A stretch of 26,740 nt of DNA, taken from contig LSSN01001572.1 of NCBI GenBank assembly GCA_001970855.1, positions 1-26,740 on the forward strand. The letters run 5' to 3'. Origin of the DNA: Smittium culicis (Eukaryota > Kickxellomycota > Harpellomycetes > Harpellales > Legeriomycetaceae). Shown here piece after piece: positions 1 to 9,888 of this stretch. Under the pieces are notes generated by a model that saw only the letters and a list, made by a program, of their open reading frames with translations, ran no database searches and was not told the DNA's origin. Made by a program: the position numbers and the translations under genes. Position 1 is the first letter of the stretch; every line of letters starts with the position of its first letter.

Positions 1-790
1 TGGGTCGGTAAAAAATTATTTTTAAATCATAATTTTAACCTTTTAAATATTTTTTATTAGTTTTTTATGTGCTTTTAATTTATAATTAATAAACTCTCTG
101 AGGCAAAAAAAAAAAAAAAAGCTGATAGATTTTTTTTGCACATCTTACTGGGATACTGATCATTCCTAGATTGTTTGAGCACAAGATCCGAAACCATCTA
201 TATTGAACTCATATATATGTATAACGACGCTGCAGAGACCTAATATCCAATATATGTTCTTCAGAAAAACCCAGGAAAGTCCGAGAATAATTCACTCTTT
301 CTTTCATGAGATTTCGTAGCAGAAGATTTTTACTGGCTAAAGAGACTAATATTGGATAGTATTAGTAATTTATCGCTCATAATCTGACCTTTGGTGCCCA
401 AAAGTTTCGAAAATTGATATCAAAACAAAGGAAATTTCGACTGCGCTATATAAAATGAGGCTAATAATTGCGATGAGACGATTGGAGTTAATATACTCAG
501 AAAATATAACCAAAATTTCATACTTTAAGAAATTAAGTTGCAAAACCTCCTTGAAACTGCTCTAATTAGCAGAGTAGATTTGATCCCACTGCTTTAAGAC
601 CAATACCAATCCTTTAAACAAACTAAATACCGCCAGTATTAAATCCAGAGAACGCCCCAAGTAGATGAAAGAGCAAAAAAAAAAAAAATTCTATCACAGT
701 ATACATTCTTAGCTTTAAAATTTAAATATGGTTCTCACGAAATCGTCCTGTTTATATCACTCTACAATAGGAATATTGAAAAAATTAAGG

Positions 791-1318
791 TTATTTCAAG
801 AAAAAAAAGCACTCGTACAGAACACTCTTATCCACGAATTTTTCATATTCTACAATCTGTAATGATTTTAACTCTGGAATTTGATAGTTGAGGTATCTCA
901 GAAGGCCATTAAGGATCTAGTCACAATGAAACTAATAAATCCAATATTTAAATCTAAAATCTGGTTCCCAGACCTTATGGTGCTTTATGTTTTCGCAGTT
1001 AATTCTACTTAAAGCTAAAAATGTCGTATAGGACTCAAGAAGCGGAAATTCACCGCTCTCAAAAACAGGAATTGGAACATGATGTTCTGAGAGATCAGCG
1101 GCGTTTCTTTGAAACGAAAGGTCTCATTACTTACGCAATTGAATATATCTTTCCAAAGGATGGGTTTTTCGCCGTCGATTAAGATAGAGTTCCATTAATA
1201 TGTGCTTTATAGACTGTATAATATCAAAAGAAATATCCAATCCAATTCCAGAACCTCAAATAATCAAATATCTCGTGAGAAAATACACACTCCACAAGCT
1301 GGAGGTATGCTACATAAA
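791..1318 (-). pseudogene. Possible decayed coding frame, family unknown
   Basis: On the minus strand one frame reads about 175 codons with only six internal stops. Its longest open run, 63 codons at 935-1123, lacks an ATG. The residue mix looks protein-like (for example EHHVPIPVFESGEFPLLESY, and NIKHHKVWEPDFRFKYW a little further on). The other two minus frames and one plus frame (1021-1182) are also fairly open, so part of this may come simply from higher local G+C. I recognise no family. It could be a relic of a mobile element or of a lost gene, or chance. Confidence 0.2.
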
Positions 1319-3221
1319 AGACTACAAAAAATTTTTTTTTAAATTTTCAAATAATTAATCAAGAATAGCCGCCTGTCCAACTTTTTCAGAATTTTTAAAA
1401 TTATTCATGATGCGCGTTATGAATATATCACTAGCTTTAAAATTTTCTCGACTGATGGATCAAAAATCTTACCTCACTACCAAAAAATATCGCATAAAAA
1501 ATTTTCAGGTTGCTAATAGTGGCAGATTTCCTCCGTTCATGAGACATTAATAGTACTTACGAACAGAGTACCCGTATCAAAGTAGTGGTATTAAACCTAG
1601 TAATCGTAATACCTAAAGAAAAAAGAGGTTGTCATTCGAACTGAAAATCAATGTCAGACTAACCCTCACGCTGATATACTACTAAACCCAAGTGAAAGAT
1701 TATATGAACTACAAAGAAAAGGTTTAATTAAATATCTGCTCAAACCTTCGCTTTAAAATTAGCAACTGGGCAGTTAGTAGGTATAAGGTGTTAATGATAC
1801 CCCCAAATTTCTATGTGTGGATAGTAACAAACGATATCGGATCTAATACACCATATTCTGAATCAGTAATTCACAAGATGAAAGCAGTCAGTGCTACCAT
1901 AGTTGTAAAATAGGGAGGGGGAGGATGGTATCGGAATATCGTATATTTTCGTATAAATTAGGTATAACTATACCATCTACGAATCTTATTTTGTGCTCAC
2001 AAGAAACTTAAAGACTACTTTAACTGAATGAATATTAAATTTGCAGATGATTAAAATTTATCCTATTGGCGAATAGTGTAAATTTGTCTATTATCTAAAG
2101 AGCTCGATTGACTTAAAGAGAACTGCGTTTTTTTTCTTTCATATCTGAGCTATAACAAGAACTAGATAGGATGTAGAATCATAGAGTAATTGACGAATAA
2201 AATAAATAAAAATAGCAAATTTAAAACAATTATCAAAGATTCAGATGCATATTTTTATCATTTATAGTTTGAACTAGTAGGCTTTCGAGGGCAAATTCAT
2301 ATTTCACCGATAACAACAGGAGATTATTTAAATCAAATTCTGTACTATGATGATTAAAAAATGATACATGTAAAAAGCTGAAGTTTAAATTATTAAAAAA
2401 TTCAATAGAAATAAAATTGAAATAAAGTTAAAATTTTCATTTAGATTAACTAATAATTTGGCGGAAAAATTTATATTTATAATAAAATTTTGTTTTAGCT
2501 TGTAAAAGAAAATTTAATTCACTGAATATTTTTGACTTTAAAAGAGTTTATATTATGTTTATATTATTAGTATTGATATCACATGAATTTTAAGCACATG
2601 GATAAGAGAATAAAAACCTGAATAATGGGGTTAATTTGATTAATTGATTTTTTATTTAACTCGGTATAGTTTGAAACCTCTTCTATGGTCATTAAATGAA
2701 TTGGTGTATATTTTACATAAAGGATATTAGAAAAATTACTAAATCTATTAATGTAGATTGGTAAAATCTTAGAATCAAAGTATAAACATAGTAAAATAAA
2801 TTAATGTTTTCAAATGAGGAAAGTCACATAATATGAGCTTCAATTAAATGATATTGAGTAAATAAAAAATGAACGAATCGATTTAGAAAGATGAAATTTT
2901 TTAGAATCGATAAATGAGCATTTTTTAATATATTTCTGATTTAAAGCAATAAAATTTGATTACGAGTTGATTGTTTATGAAAAGATAAATTATAGTTTAA
3001 ATAATTTTCACAATATTCAAAGTATTTTAACTTTTATAGTTGGAAATAAATGGCCAGAAATATATTTATACTGATAATTAGTGGATATACAAGATATTGT
3101 TTACAAAATTTGATAAATTTGAACTTTATTTGATAATAAGAAAATTTATTATACGCTATCATTGTAGAGATTAGAGAAATAGATATATTAATGACGAAAT
3201 TTTTTATTGTTAACTAAGATG

Positions 3222-3236
3222 GGGCTATATAAGCCC
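3222..3236. promoter_or_regulatory. TATA-containing small inverted repeat
   Basis: Arms GGGCT and AGCCC flank ATATA, giving a 5-bp palindrome with a TATATAAG element on the plus strand (a near-equivalent on the minus strand). It is followed on the plus strand by a G-run-rich segment beginning near 3313. It could be a promoter core, but no gene is identified on either side. Confidence 0.2.
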
Positions 3237-3312
3237 AACAATAGCACAATTAAGCCTTTGCGATTGTAATTACTGACTAAATGCGCGGCGAATTAAAGCC
3301 AAGTGGTAGCGA

Positions 3313-3376
3313 GGGAGGGTAGAGAAGAGTAGGTAGTTGGGTATGGGTATGGGTGTTTGATGAAGAAAATGGGGGG
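3313..3376 (+). other. G-run cluster, possible G-quadruplex
   Basis: Runs of three or more G occur at 3313-3315, 3317-3319, 3339-3341, 3345-3347, 3351-3353 and 3371-3376. The middle three are spaced by TAT. This satisfies a loose quadruplex pattern on the plus strand. The complementary strand is pyrimidine-rich, like the leader of the acyl-CoA dehydrogenase gene in this window. Confidence 0.35.
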
Positions 3377-5498
3377 AAATATGTTTGAGATTTTAGTTTT
3401 CGAGTAAAGCAACAGATGTGCAATAAAGCTAAATGGTGCACGGTTGCATCTCGCTTTGTTATTTGTTATTTTTATTTTTGGTGCAGTAAGTGGTTAGAGA
3501 AGCGTGGGAAGGTATAAAACAGATACGATGGTTGGTTTTATGTAAGGAGTTGGCTTATGTCATCTAATTTAGGACAGTGCGCATACTTTTGGGCTTTTGG
3601 ATTTTGCAAAAGATTGCGCGGATTGATAACGGGCACTAAAACAGGAAATATCAGTATGTGAGGGTTGGAATGTTGTGTTGATTGACTGAGCGGGGTATAG
3701 ATCCCTGTAGTTAATTTTTGGCGCGAGGGGATTTTCAAGAGCGTATGGCATGATTTTTGAAACTTAAAATATACAGATGGAGTATGGCGTGATTTTAATT
3801 ATATGCAAAAAGCGTGTAACGCATTGTATCAGTGAAACAAATTGGGAAAAAATAAAGGGGTAAAAGCATCTTTGAGGGGTGGGGGTGGTAGAGAATAATA
3901 CCAGTTTGGGTTGAACAAAAATAATGGCCAATGGGGACTAGCAAATACTGGGAGTGTTGGTTTCAGTTATAATTAGTAGTAATTCGTGTATCTGATTGGC
4001 TGCGGATATTTTAAGCTGTATTGCAGCTATTCTGGGATACATTGACTTGTTATAGCCCAGGTATTTTGTCGGGGTGGATGCCAAATTCGCTTGTATTTAG
4101 GGGTTATTGTGAGCTCTTGTAAAATTAGAGATGGGGTATATGCTACGCTGAATGCCTTTTGATAAGGAAAGCATAATCTTTGAAGGAATAAACTCGACAA
4201 AATAGTTGTTATGGAAAAGAGGTAGATTGTGTAGCAAAGTTAATATAATCAGATTGCGGCTCGCTATTCGCTGGAACCCAAACAATTGCCAGCGATTGCA
4301 GCCAAGCGAAAACCGTATGACATAAGATATAATAGTAAAAGTGTACGAAATCTTTTTTCCACGTTTTATTACTAATGGGCAGCAGAGTATGACTGAGTAA
4401 GAGGACAACTCTAATAGCCGGCGTTCTACGCTCACACATTAAAAAAAAAAAAAAAAAGCGAGCAAACTATGTAGTCACAAATCGGAATAAAGCACATTTT
4501 AGCCATGAATACGCTTTTTACACAGGTAGTCTTAATCCGCCTGGAGAAGTATAAAAAGGTTAGGATGCCTCGATTCACAAAGCTCAACATAGCTCATTCC
4601 TCACAAATTCCAGCTGCTTTTCGCCAACTCACTAAAATCTCCCAGCTTGATACTTATCTGCCTCCTATCTTGTACAATTACTTCCTATCAGCCAAACTGT
4701 ATATTTAAATTCAGACGATTCTAGAACTCAGCTACTTAAATATTGACAGCTGAAAAATAATCATTACCTGTAGAACTAAATATAAAGGTAATTGAATATC
4801 TATATACCTATTTTATTTTGTTTATTTTGTTTTGTTTTGTTTTTTGAGCAAGCGTGTCAAAATTACAATTTTATCTACACTTGGACATGCATATACACTC
4901 TTATTCCTTCTACTGCGCTTGACTCCTCTTTATTGAGCTTGACGTTCTTTTACTATTTTGTCTCTTTTTTGACAATTGGACGGCTTTTTCCAATTTATTT
5001 ACAAGAATCTGGGGCTAAGACCACCCTTTTATTTGAAAAGATTCTATCAATTTAGCCTAATTAGTCTTTATTTTGAAGCTTATAATCTCTAATCGCCGCT
5101 ATTTTGTAATAATACAATTTTTATTGGCTGGATATCTAATCTATATTTTCGGCAATGAGCTAATCAGTTCTTCCCAAAAAAAAAGATTGAACTAGTCGTG
5201 ACTCTGGAAACTGTAATTGGTCATCTTTTTTGGCCTAATATTTAGCTTATATGTCACCAGTGATCATCACAAAGATTGAATTGAAAAAAAAAAAAGAGTG
5301 TTGGCTATTTACGGGGAGGGGAATTGTTTTTCTAGAAACTGTAGCAATAGCGGGAGATTTATAAAATAAAAACCATATATAAGTCAGGGCTCTGAGTCTA
5401 AGTATATTGAAAATAAATTCGAATGTACTTTTTCTCTTTATTCTAGAGAGTTCGATCATAATTTAATCTGATTTAATTTACTGGTCTATTCTCCAACA

Positions 5499-7360
5499 AT
5501 GCTTACTTCTAGACTATTTAGACTCTATAAGCCCAACGGTACTCCCCTTCTCTTTAATTATATATTTTCTCTCAGAAACCATTCCTCCCTCCCCCCCTTT
5601 TCGTCCAACTTTGCGCATTATGCTTACTTGAACAACATATTTATCACGCGTTACATTATAATAGTTTTTTTTAGCTTTTTTTTTAATTCTTGGTACTATA
5701 TCGCTATCTAGCCTATAGTGTTTGAAAGCCGATATAGTATTTTCTCCTTTTTCTGCCTAAACATACTATGGCTATTATAGATATTGTCATATCCACTGTT
5801 TTAAAATATTTTACTTCAGTTATACTAATCTTATTACTTTTTTTTAATACAGGTTTAGCCACTAAAAAAATGCTCTCGACTTCCACCTCTTCAAAATCTA
5901 GCAACGAAACTGCTTCAAAATACCTGAACTTGGCCTCCATCAACCAAAGAGTTGTGAATATGGATTATGCAGTTCGCGGCGTCATCCCTATTAGAGCCGA
6001 ACAAATTCAATCTGAATTGAAAGCAGAGTCTGCTAATCATCCTTTCAACAAAATTGTTTTCTGTAATATTGGAAACCCTCAACAGCTGGAACAAAAACCC
6101 CTAACCTTCTTAAGGCAAGTATCTTCCTTAATCGAATATCCTGATCTACTCAAAGAACCTATGCTCTCAAACACAAAGAAATTATTCCCTGAAGATGCTA
6201 TAAAACGCGCCCAAGAAACAATGGAATTTGTTGGAAGCAGTATTGGCGCCTATACCGGCTCAACTGGAATCAACAAAATCCGCGAAAACGTCGCCAAATT
6301 CATCGAAAAAAGAGATGGTTTCCCCTCTCACGCTGACAATATCCAGCTAACTAACGGCGCTTCTGGTGCCGTTGAAAGAGTCTTGGAACTTTTGATATCC
6401 GATAGCAGTGTGGGAATAATGATTCCTATCCCCCAATATCCCTTATACACTGCAAGCTTAACCCGCTTTGGTGCCCGTGCTGTCCCATACTACCTCAAAG
6501 AAGATTCTAACTGGGGAATGGATGTTTCAAGTTTAACTGAAATTGTTAATAAAGCCCGTAGCGAAGGAACTAATGTCAAAGGTCTTGTAGTGATCAACCC
6601 AGGTAACCCAACTGGCGGTGTTTTGTCTGAACAAAATATGAAAGAAATAATTCAGTTCTGCGAAAAAGAAAAGATCGTTCTTCTAGCTGATGAAGTTTAC
6701 CAAGCCAACATTTACTACCCACAAGAAAAGCCATTCCATTCATTCAAAAAAATAGCATCGCAACTAAACTCTAGCGTTGAAATGTTCTCTTTCCACTCAA
6801 TCTCCAAAGGCATGATCGGAGAATGCGGAAGGCGCGGAGGGTACTTGGAAATGCACAACATCTCGCAGCCCGTAAGAGATATCATGTACAAAATGGCCTC
6901 TGTATCCCTTTGCTCAAACGTCCTCGGCCAAGTAGCCATCGATATCATGGTCAACCCGCCAAAAGAGGGCGATGCCTCTTATGAACAATATAATTCTGAA
7001 CTGGGCTCAATCTTCGACAGCTTGAAGGCCCGTAGTAAAAAGCTCGCCAACGCATTCAACAACCAAGAAAACATGAGCTGCAATAAAGCTGAAGGGTCAA
7101 TGTACCTCTTCCCACAAATCAAGTTTTCCCAAAAATACCTAGACTTCTGCAAGGAAAATAACAAGTCCCCTGATGTTGAATACAGCATGCGAATGCTCGA
7201 GAATACTGGTGTTTGTGTCGTCCCTGGCTCTGGGTTCGGCCAGGTTCCTGGAACTTACCACTTCAGATGCACCTTCCTTCCACCAGAACGCGACTTTGAC
7301 AGCTTCATCAACACTTTTGGCAAATTCCACACCAACTTCATGAATGAGTTTAGAGATTAA
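5499..7360 (+). CDS. ALT1: Alanine aminotransferase, probably mitochondrial long form
   Basis: This PLP enzyme interconverts L-alanine plus 2-oxoglutarate with pyruvate plus L-glutamate. The proposed structure is exons 5499-5538 and 5853-7360 (515 aa). Exon 1 encodes MLTSRLFRLYKPN and exon 2 continues GLATKKMLSTSTSS, a Ser/Arg/Lys-rich leader typical of mitochondrial presequences. The intron starts GTACTC, contains TACTAAT at 5823-5829 and ends in a T-rich tract plus ACAG at 5851-5852. Starting instead at the internal ATG at 5870 gives 496 aa, the usual length of cytosolic alanine aminotransferases. Family marks, in short-form numbering: NPGNPTG (243-249), LLADEVYQ (271-278), the Schiff-base lysine K313 in SFHSISKG, and substrate-binding R466 in YHFR. 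The match to ALT runs along the whole length. The unspliced in-frame ATG at 5768 reads through intron sequence and is rejected. The family call is secure; exon 1 is inference. Confidence 0.93.
5539..5852 (+). other. Intron 1 of alanine aminotransferase (inferred)
   Basis: Donor G|GTACTC, branch-like TACTAAT at 5823-5829, then a run of T and an ACAG acceptor about 23 bases later. Removal joins a one-base codon remainder (G) to GT, giving an in-frame Gly. Other donors in this window include GTACCC and GTACGA, so GTAC is tolerated. If the intron is retained or skipped by a downstream transcription start, only the 496-aa form starting at 5870 is made. Confidence 0.6.
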
Positions 7361-7571
7361 AAAAAAAAAATTTTTATTTATTTGTTTATCGTATTTTTTT
7401 TGTCACTATTATTTAATCTTGTTGTAACAATACTACCACTTAATAACCACTTAAAAGTAAATATAATTGTTTAGATGATTTATTAATTTATTTATTATTT
7501 GTTTACTTATTAATAATTTGTTTGTTTGTGTGTATATTTTTAAAGGGGGGAAGGGGATCGTGACTAAGAAA
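7361..7571. other. Convergent intergenic spacer
   Basis: The 3' ends of alanine aminotransferase (+) and acyl-CoA dehydrogenase (-) face each other across 211 bases. The spacer is A/T-rich with an A run followed by T-rich sequence right after the first stop codon. Transcripts from both sides probably terminate here. No gene is visible. Confidence 0.6.
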
Positions 7572-9190
7572 TCATTTGTAATCGGCAGATACTTGTTTAG
7601 CAATAGTTTGGAGCTGGATGTTGGTGGTTCCTTCATAAATGGATCCGATTTTGCAGTCTCTGTAAAACTTCTCAACGGGGAACTCGCGGGTGAACCCGAC
7701 ACCGCCGAGCCACTCGACGCAGCGCGAGGTAGTACGTTCAGCGACTTGGCTGCTGTACAGTTTGGCCATCGCGGCTTCCTTGACGAACGGCTTGCCTTCC
7801 TCTTTAAGGCGCGCGGCGTTGTAGACGAGCAGGCGAGCAGCCTCGATTTCCATTGCTATCTGGGCGTATTGGAACTGCATGCCTTGGAAGTTGCCGATTT
7901 CGGAGCCAAACTGCTTTCTCTGGAAGAGGTATGGGAGCGTGTAGTCGAAGGCACCTTGTGCAATACCGAGCATCTGGGCGCCGATCCCGATTCTGCCTTC
8001 GTTCAAGATTTCGATGGCGATCTTGTAGCCCTTTCCAATTTCGCCAACGACGTTTTCAAGAGGAACTTTGATGTTGTCGAAATCAAGCGAGCAAGTGGAT
8101 GAGGCGCGGATACCTAGTTTCTTCTCCTTCTTCAAGATACTGACGCCCATCGACTTTTCGACGACAAAGCAGGTGATTCCCTTGTACCCCTTGCTCATGT
8201 CGACGTTGGCAAAAACTAGGAATATTTCGGCCTCGCCGCTGTTGGTTATCCACATTTTGCTGCCGTTTATTACCCAGTGGTCAGACTTCTTTTCAGCCGT
8301 GGTTTTCAGGGCGAAGGCGTCGCTGCCAGAACCAGATTCAGAGAGGCAGAAGCTTCCGACTTTTGACTCAGCTAGTTGGGGGAGGTACTTTTTTTTCAAA
8401 TCCTCGTTTGCGTATTTTTTGAACACTGTGTTAACAAGAGTATTCTAAGAATTAATTTTAAGAAAATTAAAAAGTGTTATGTTTATAATACAAATTTTTA
8501 GTAATCTTTTTTTTTTGGGGAGGGGGGAGGGTTGATTGTAAAAAGATAGTTATATTACCTGAACGTCACAGGCAACACTGATAGAGCCATCGATTTTTGC
8601 CAACTCTAAACATAGGAAAACAAAGAGCATATTTAGTCAGATTTGATGCTGATAAGGCACAGATAATTATTATTTAAAAAATAGCAAGAGTAAAATAAAT
8701 TGAGAGGTTTTACCTTCGATTACGGCGATAGCTGATGTAAATGACGCTTCAGTTCCGTTATATTCGGCGGGAGTTTCGATTCCCATGAACTAAGTAGACG
8801 AAAAACATATATTTATTTGTAAACGAAAGAAGGATATGTATTTTTTTTATGAGTGCTTATTAATGGAGTTTAAGTTTTTGGTGCAGATAACAAAGCAAAG
8901 CTTATTTGACTTACGCCTTGTTCGAAAAGACCTTTTAAGACAGTGTTGTCAATGGCTTCGTTCTCGTCCATCTCCATGACTTTTGGGGCGATGACAGTGG
9001 TAGCGAACTTTCTTGCAGCTTCGCGCATCATGCCTTCTTCATCGGTGCAGTTTCGCAAGTTGCCAATACCAGGAAGCAAGGAGTCCGATAGGGCGGGTCT
9101 GGTGAACGAGGAAAATCTTGCTGTCTTTGTAGGAAGGGACTTTGCGGCAGCCGCTAAACCGAATCGGCGAGTTGCAGTAGAAGCAAACAT
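7572..9190 (-). CDS. ACADSB: Short/branched-chain acyl-CoA dehydrogenase (2-methylbutyryl-CoA type), mitochondrial
   Basis: This FAD enzyme of the mitochondrial matrix oxidises 2-methyl-branched and short acyl-CoAs to enoyl-CoAs in isoleucine breakdown, passing electrons to ETF. Four exons join in frame: 8915-9190, 8714-8789, 8559-8605 and 7572-8444, giving 423 aa (human ACADSB has 432). Residues 1-34 ([18 protein letters not shown] and following) form an Arg/Ala/Ser presequence. Family blocks: [15 protein letters not shown] (95-109), [19 protein letters not shown] across three exons, [17 protein letters not shown] (165-181), MWITN (197-201), [13 protein letters not shown], and [10 protein letters not shown] with the probable catalytic base E404. 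The match to ACADSB is closer than to SCAD in these blocks. Exons are far richer in G+C, especially at third positions, than the surroundings. Isobutyryl-CoA dehydrogenase is the main alternative. Confidence 0.93.
8445..8914 (-). other. Three introns of the acyl-CoA dehydrogenase gene
   Basis: Introns occupy 8790-8914 (GTAAGT...TTAG, phase 0), 8606-8713 (GTAAAA...TTTAG, splitting a Glu codon) and 8445-8558 (GTAATA...CTTAG, phase 0). Their removal restores an uninterrupted dehydrogenase frame across conserved blocks. Introns are much more A+T-rich than the exons, with a T run and a C-run segment in the last one. Confidence 0.9.
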
Positions 9191-9888
9191 TATGTGCGAG
9201 TGTAAAAAAAAGGGGGTGGGGTAGGTTGGGTTACTTGTACAGTATTTCGTTTGTTGAATATAAAAACAAAAGTAAGAAACGGGTGTTGTGGAGAAAGAGC
9301 TAGAAAGTGGGACTTATAGACACTTTGGTGGAGAGGATAAAAAAAGAAACTTTTATGTTGGATAAGTTGGTAAAACAAAGCAGAGCTACTATTCCAGAAC
9401 ACAGTATTATTGTAATACTAATAATATGGAACAAAAGAATTTAGGAAGGAGGAAGGAATAATTGTTTATAAAACCGAATGGTTTAAAGGAAAATACATTA
9501 ATATAACAATGCGAAGACTTTTATCCAAGAAGATAATCTGAAATTTTATGCAGAAAACAATGAAGATTAAATTACAAGAAAAGAAATCCTGAGTAATAAA
9601 TTGTTAAAGTTTTATTAAAAACTCGGAGCTTATTTTAAAGTTACAAAATAAAGCAAAATAGTTCAAGATAAAATGCGTATAAAACCCGTGTAAAAAAGAG
9701 TAGAGTATAAAACTTGAACGTGCAAAAAAGAGTAAAGTATAAATTTTAATAATAAAAATAGTTTATTTAAAAGTACAGATAAAAAATTAAAGTTTCTTTT
9801 ATCTTTAGTATTTTTTTTTTCAGTCTAAAATGCGATAACTGCAGAAAATTAAGGCTGGCTAATTAAAAAAAAAAAAGTTTTATAGTTT
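9191..9888. other. Intergenic region: leader and promoter of acyl-CoA dehydrogenase
   Basis: About 700 bases separate the acyl-CoA dehydrogenase start from the 3' end of the Rab18-like gene. Next to the start codon the minus strand is strongly pyrimidine-rich (plus-strand G runs at about 9210-9230), a probable 5' leader. The rest is A+T-rich. No further gene is seen. Confidence 0.5.

Larger units (their letters stand above)
1..5498. other. Gene-poor left region, no convincing gene
   Basis: No reading frame here looks like a recognisable protein, and I find no tRNA or other RNA gene. About 200-2350 has visibly higher G+C than its surroundings and contains short protein-like frames broken by stops (described separately). 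About 2400-3220 is very A+T-rich. About 3300-4100 has a strongly G/purine-rich plus strand. About 4440-5490 turns pyrimidine-rich on the plus strand, leading into the alanine aminotransferase gene. Homopolymer A runs lie at 105-120 and 4441-4457. Small frames such as 4505-4708 (+) and 4792-5055 (+) show no domain and are probably chance. Confidence 0.6.

Noticed and set aside
3298..3319. GCCAAGTGG resembling a tRNA D-arm / box A
   Set aside because: No anticodon arm or box B follows at tRNA distance, and the downstream sequence is G-run repeats.
4097..4439. Overlapping minus-strand open frames of 112 and 76 codons
   Set aside because: The longer one starts with GTG and has no ATG until near its end. 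Neither has a recognisable domain, and both lie in a locally less A+T-rich patch where such runs are likelier by chance.
4505..5055. Plus-strand frames of 67 and 87 codons ahead of the aminotransferase gene
   Set aside because: No domain or codon bias. The second is a hydrophobic translation of T-rich leader/promoter DNA.
5768..5869. In-frame N-terminal extension of alanine aminotransferase starting at ATG 5768
   Set aside because: The extension is a hydrophobic translation of a branch site, T tract and ACAG acceptor, that is, intron sequence.
7518..8448. Plus-strand frames of 194, 72 and 126 codons
   Set aside because: They are antisense shadows of the G+C-rich exon 4 of the acyl-CoA dehydrogenase gene.
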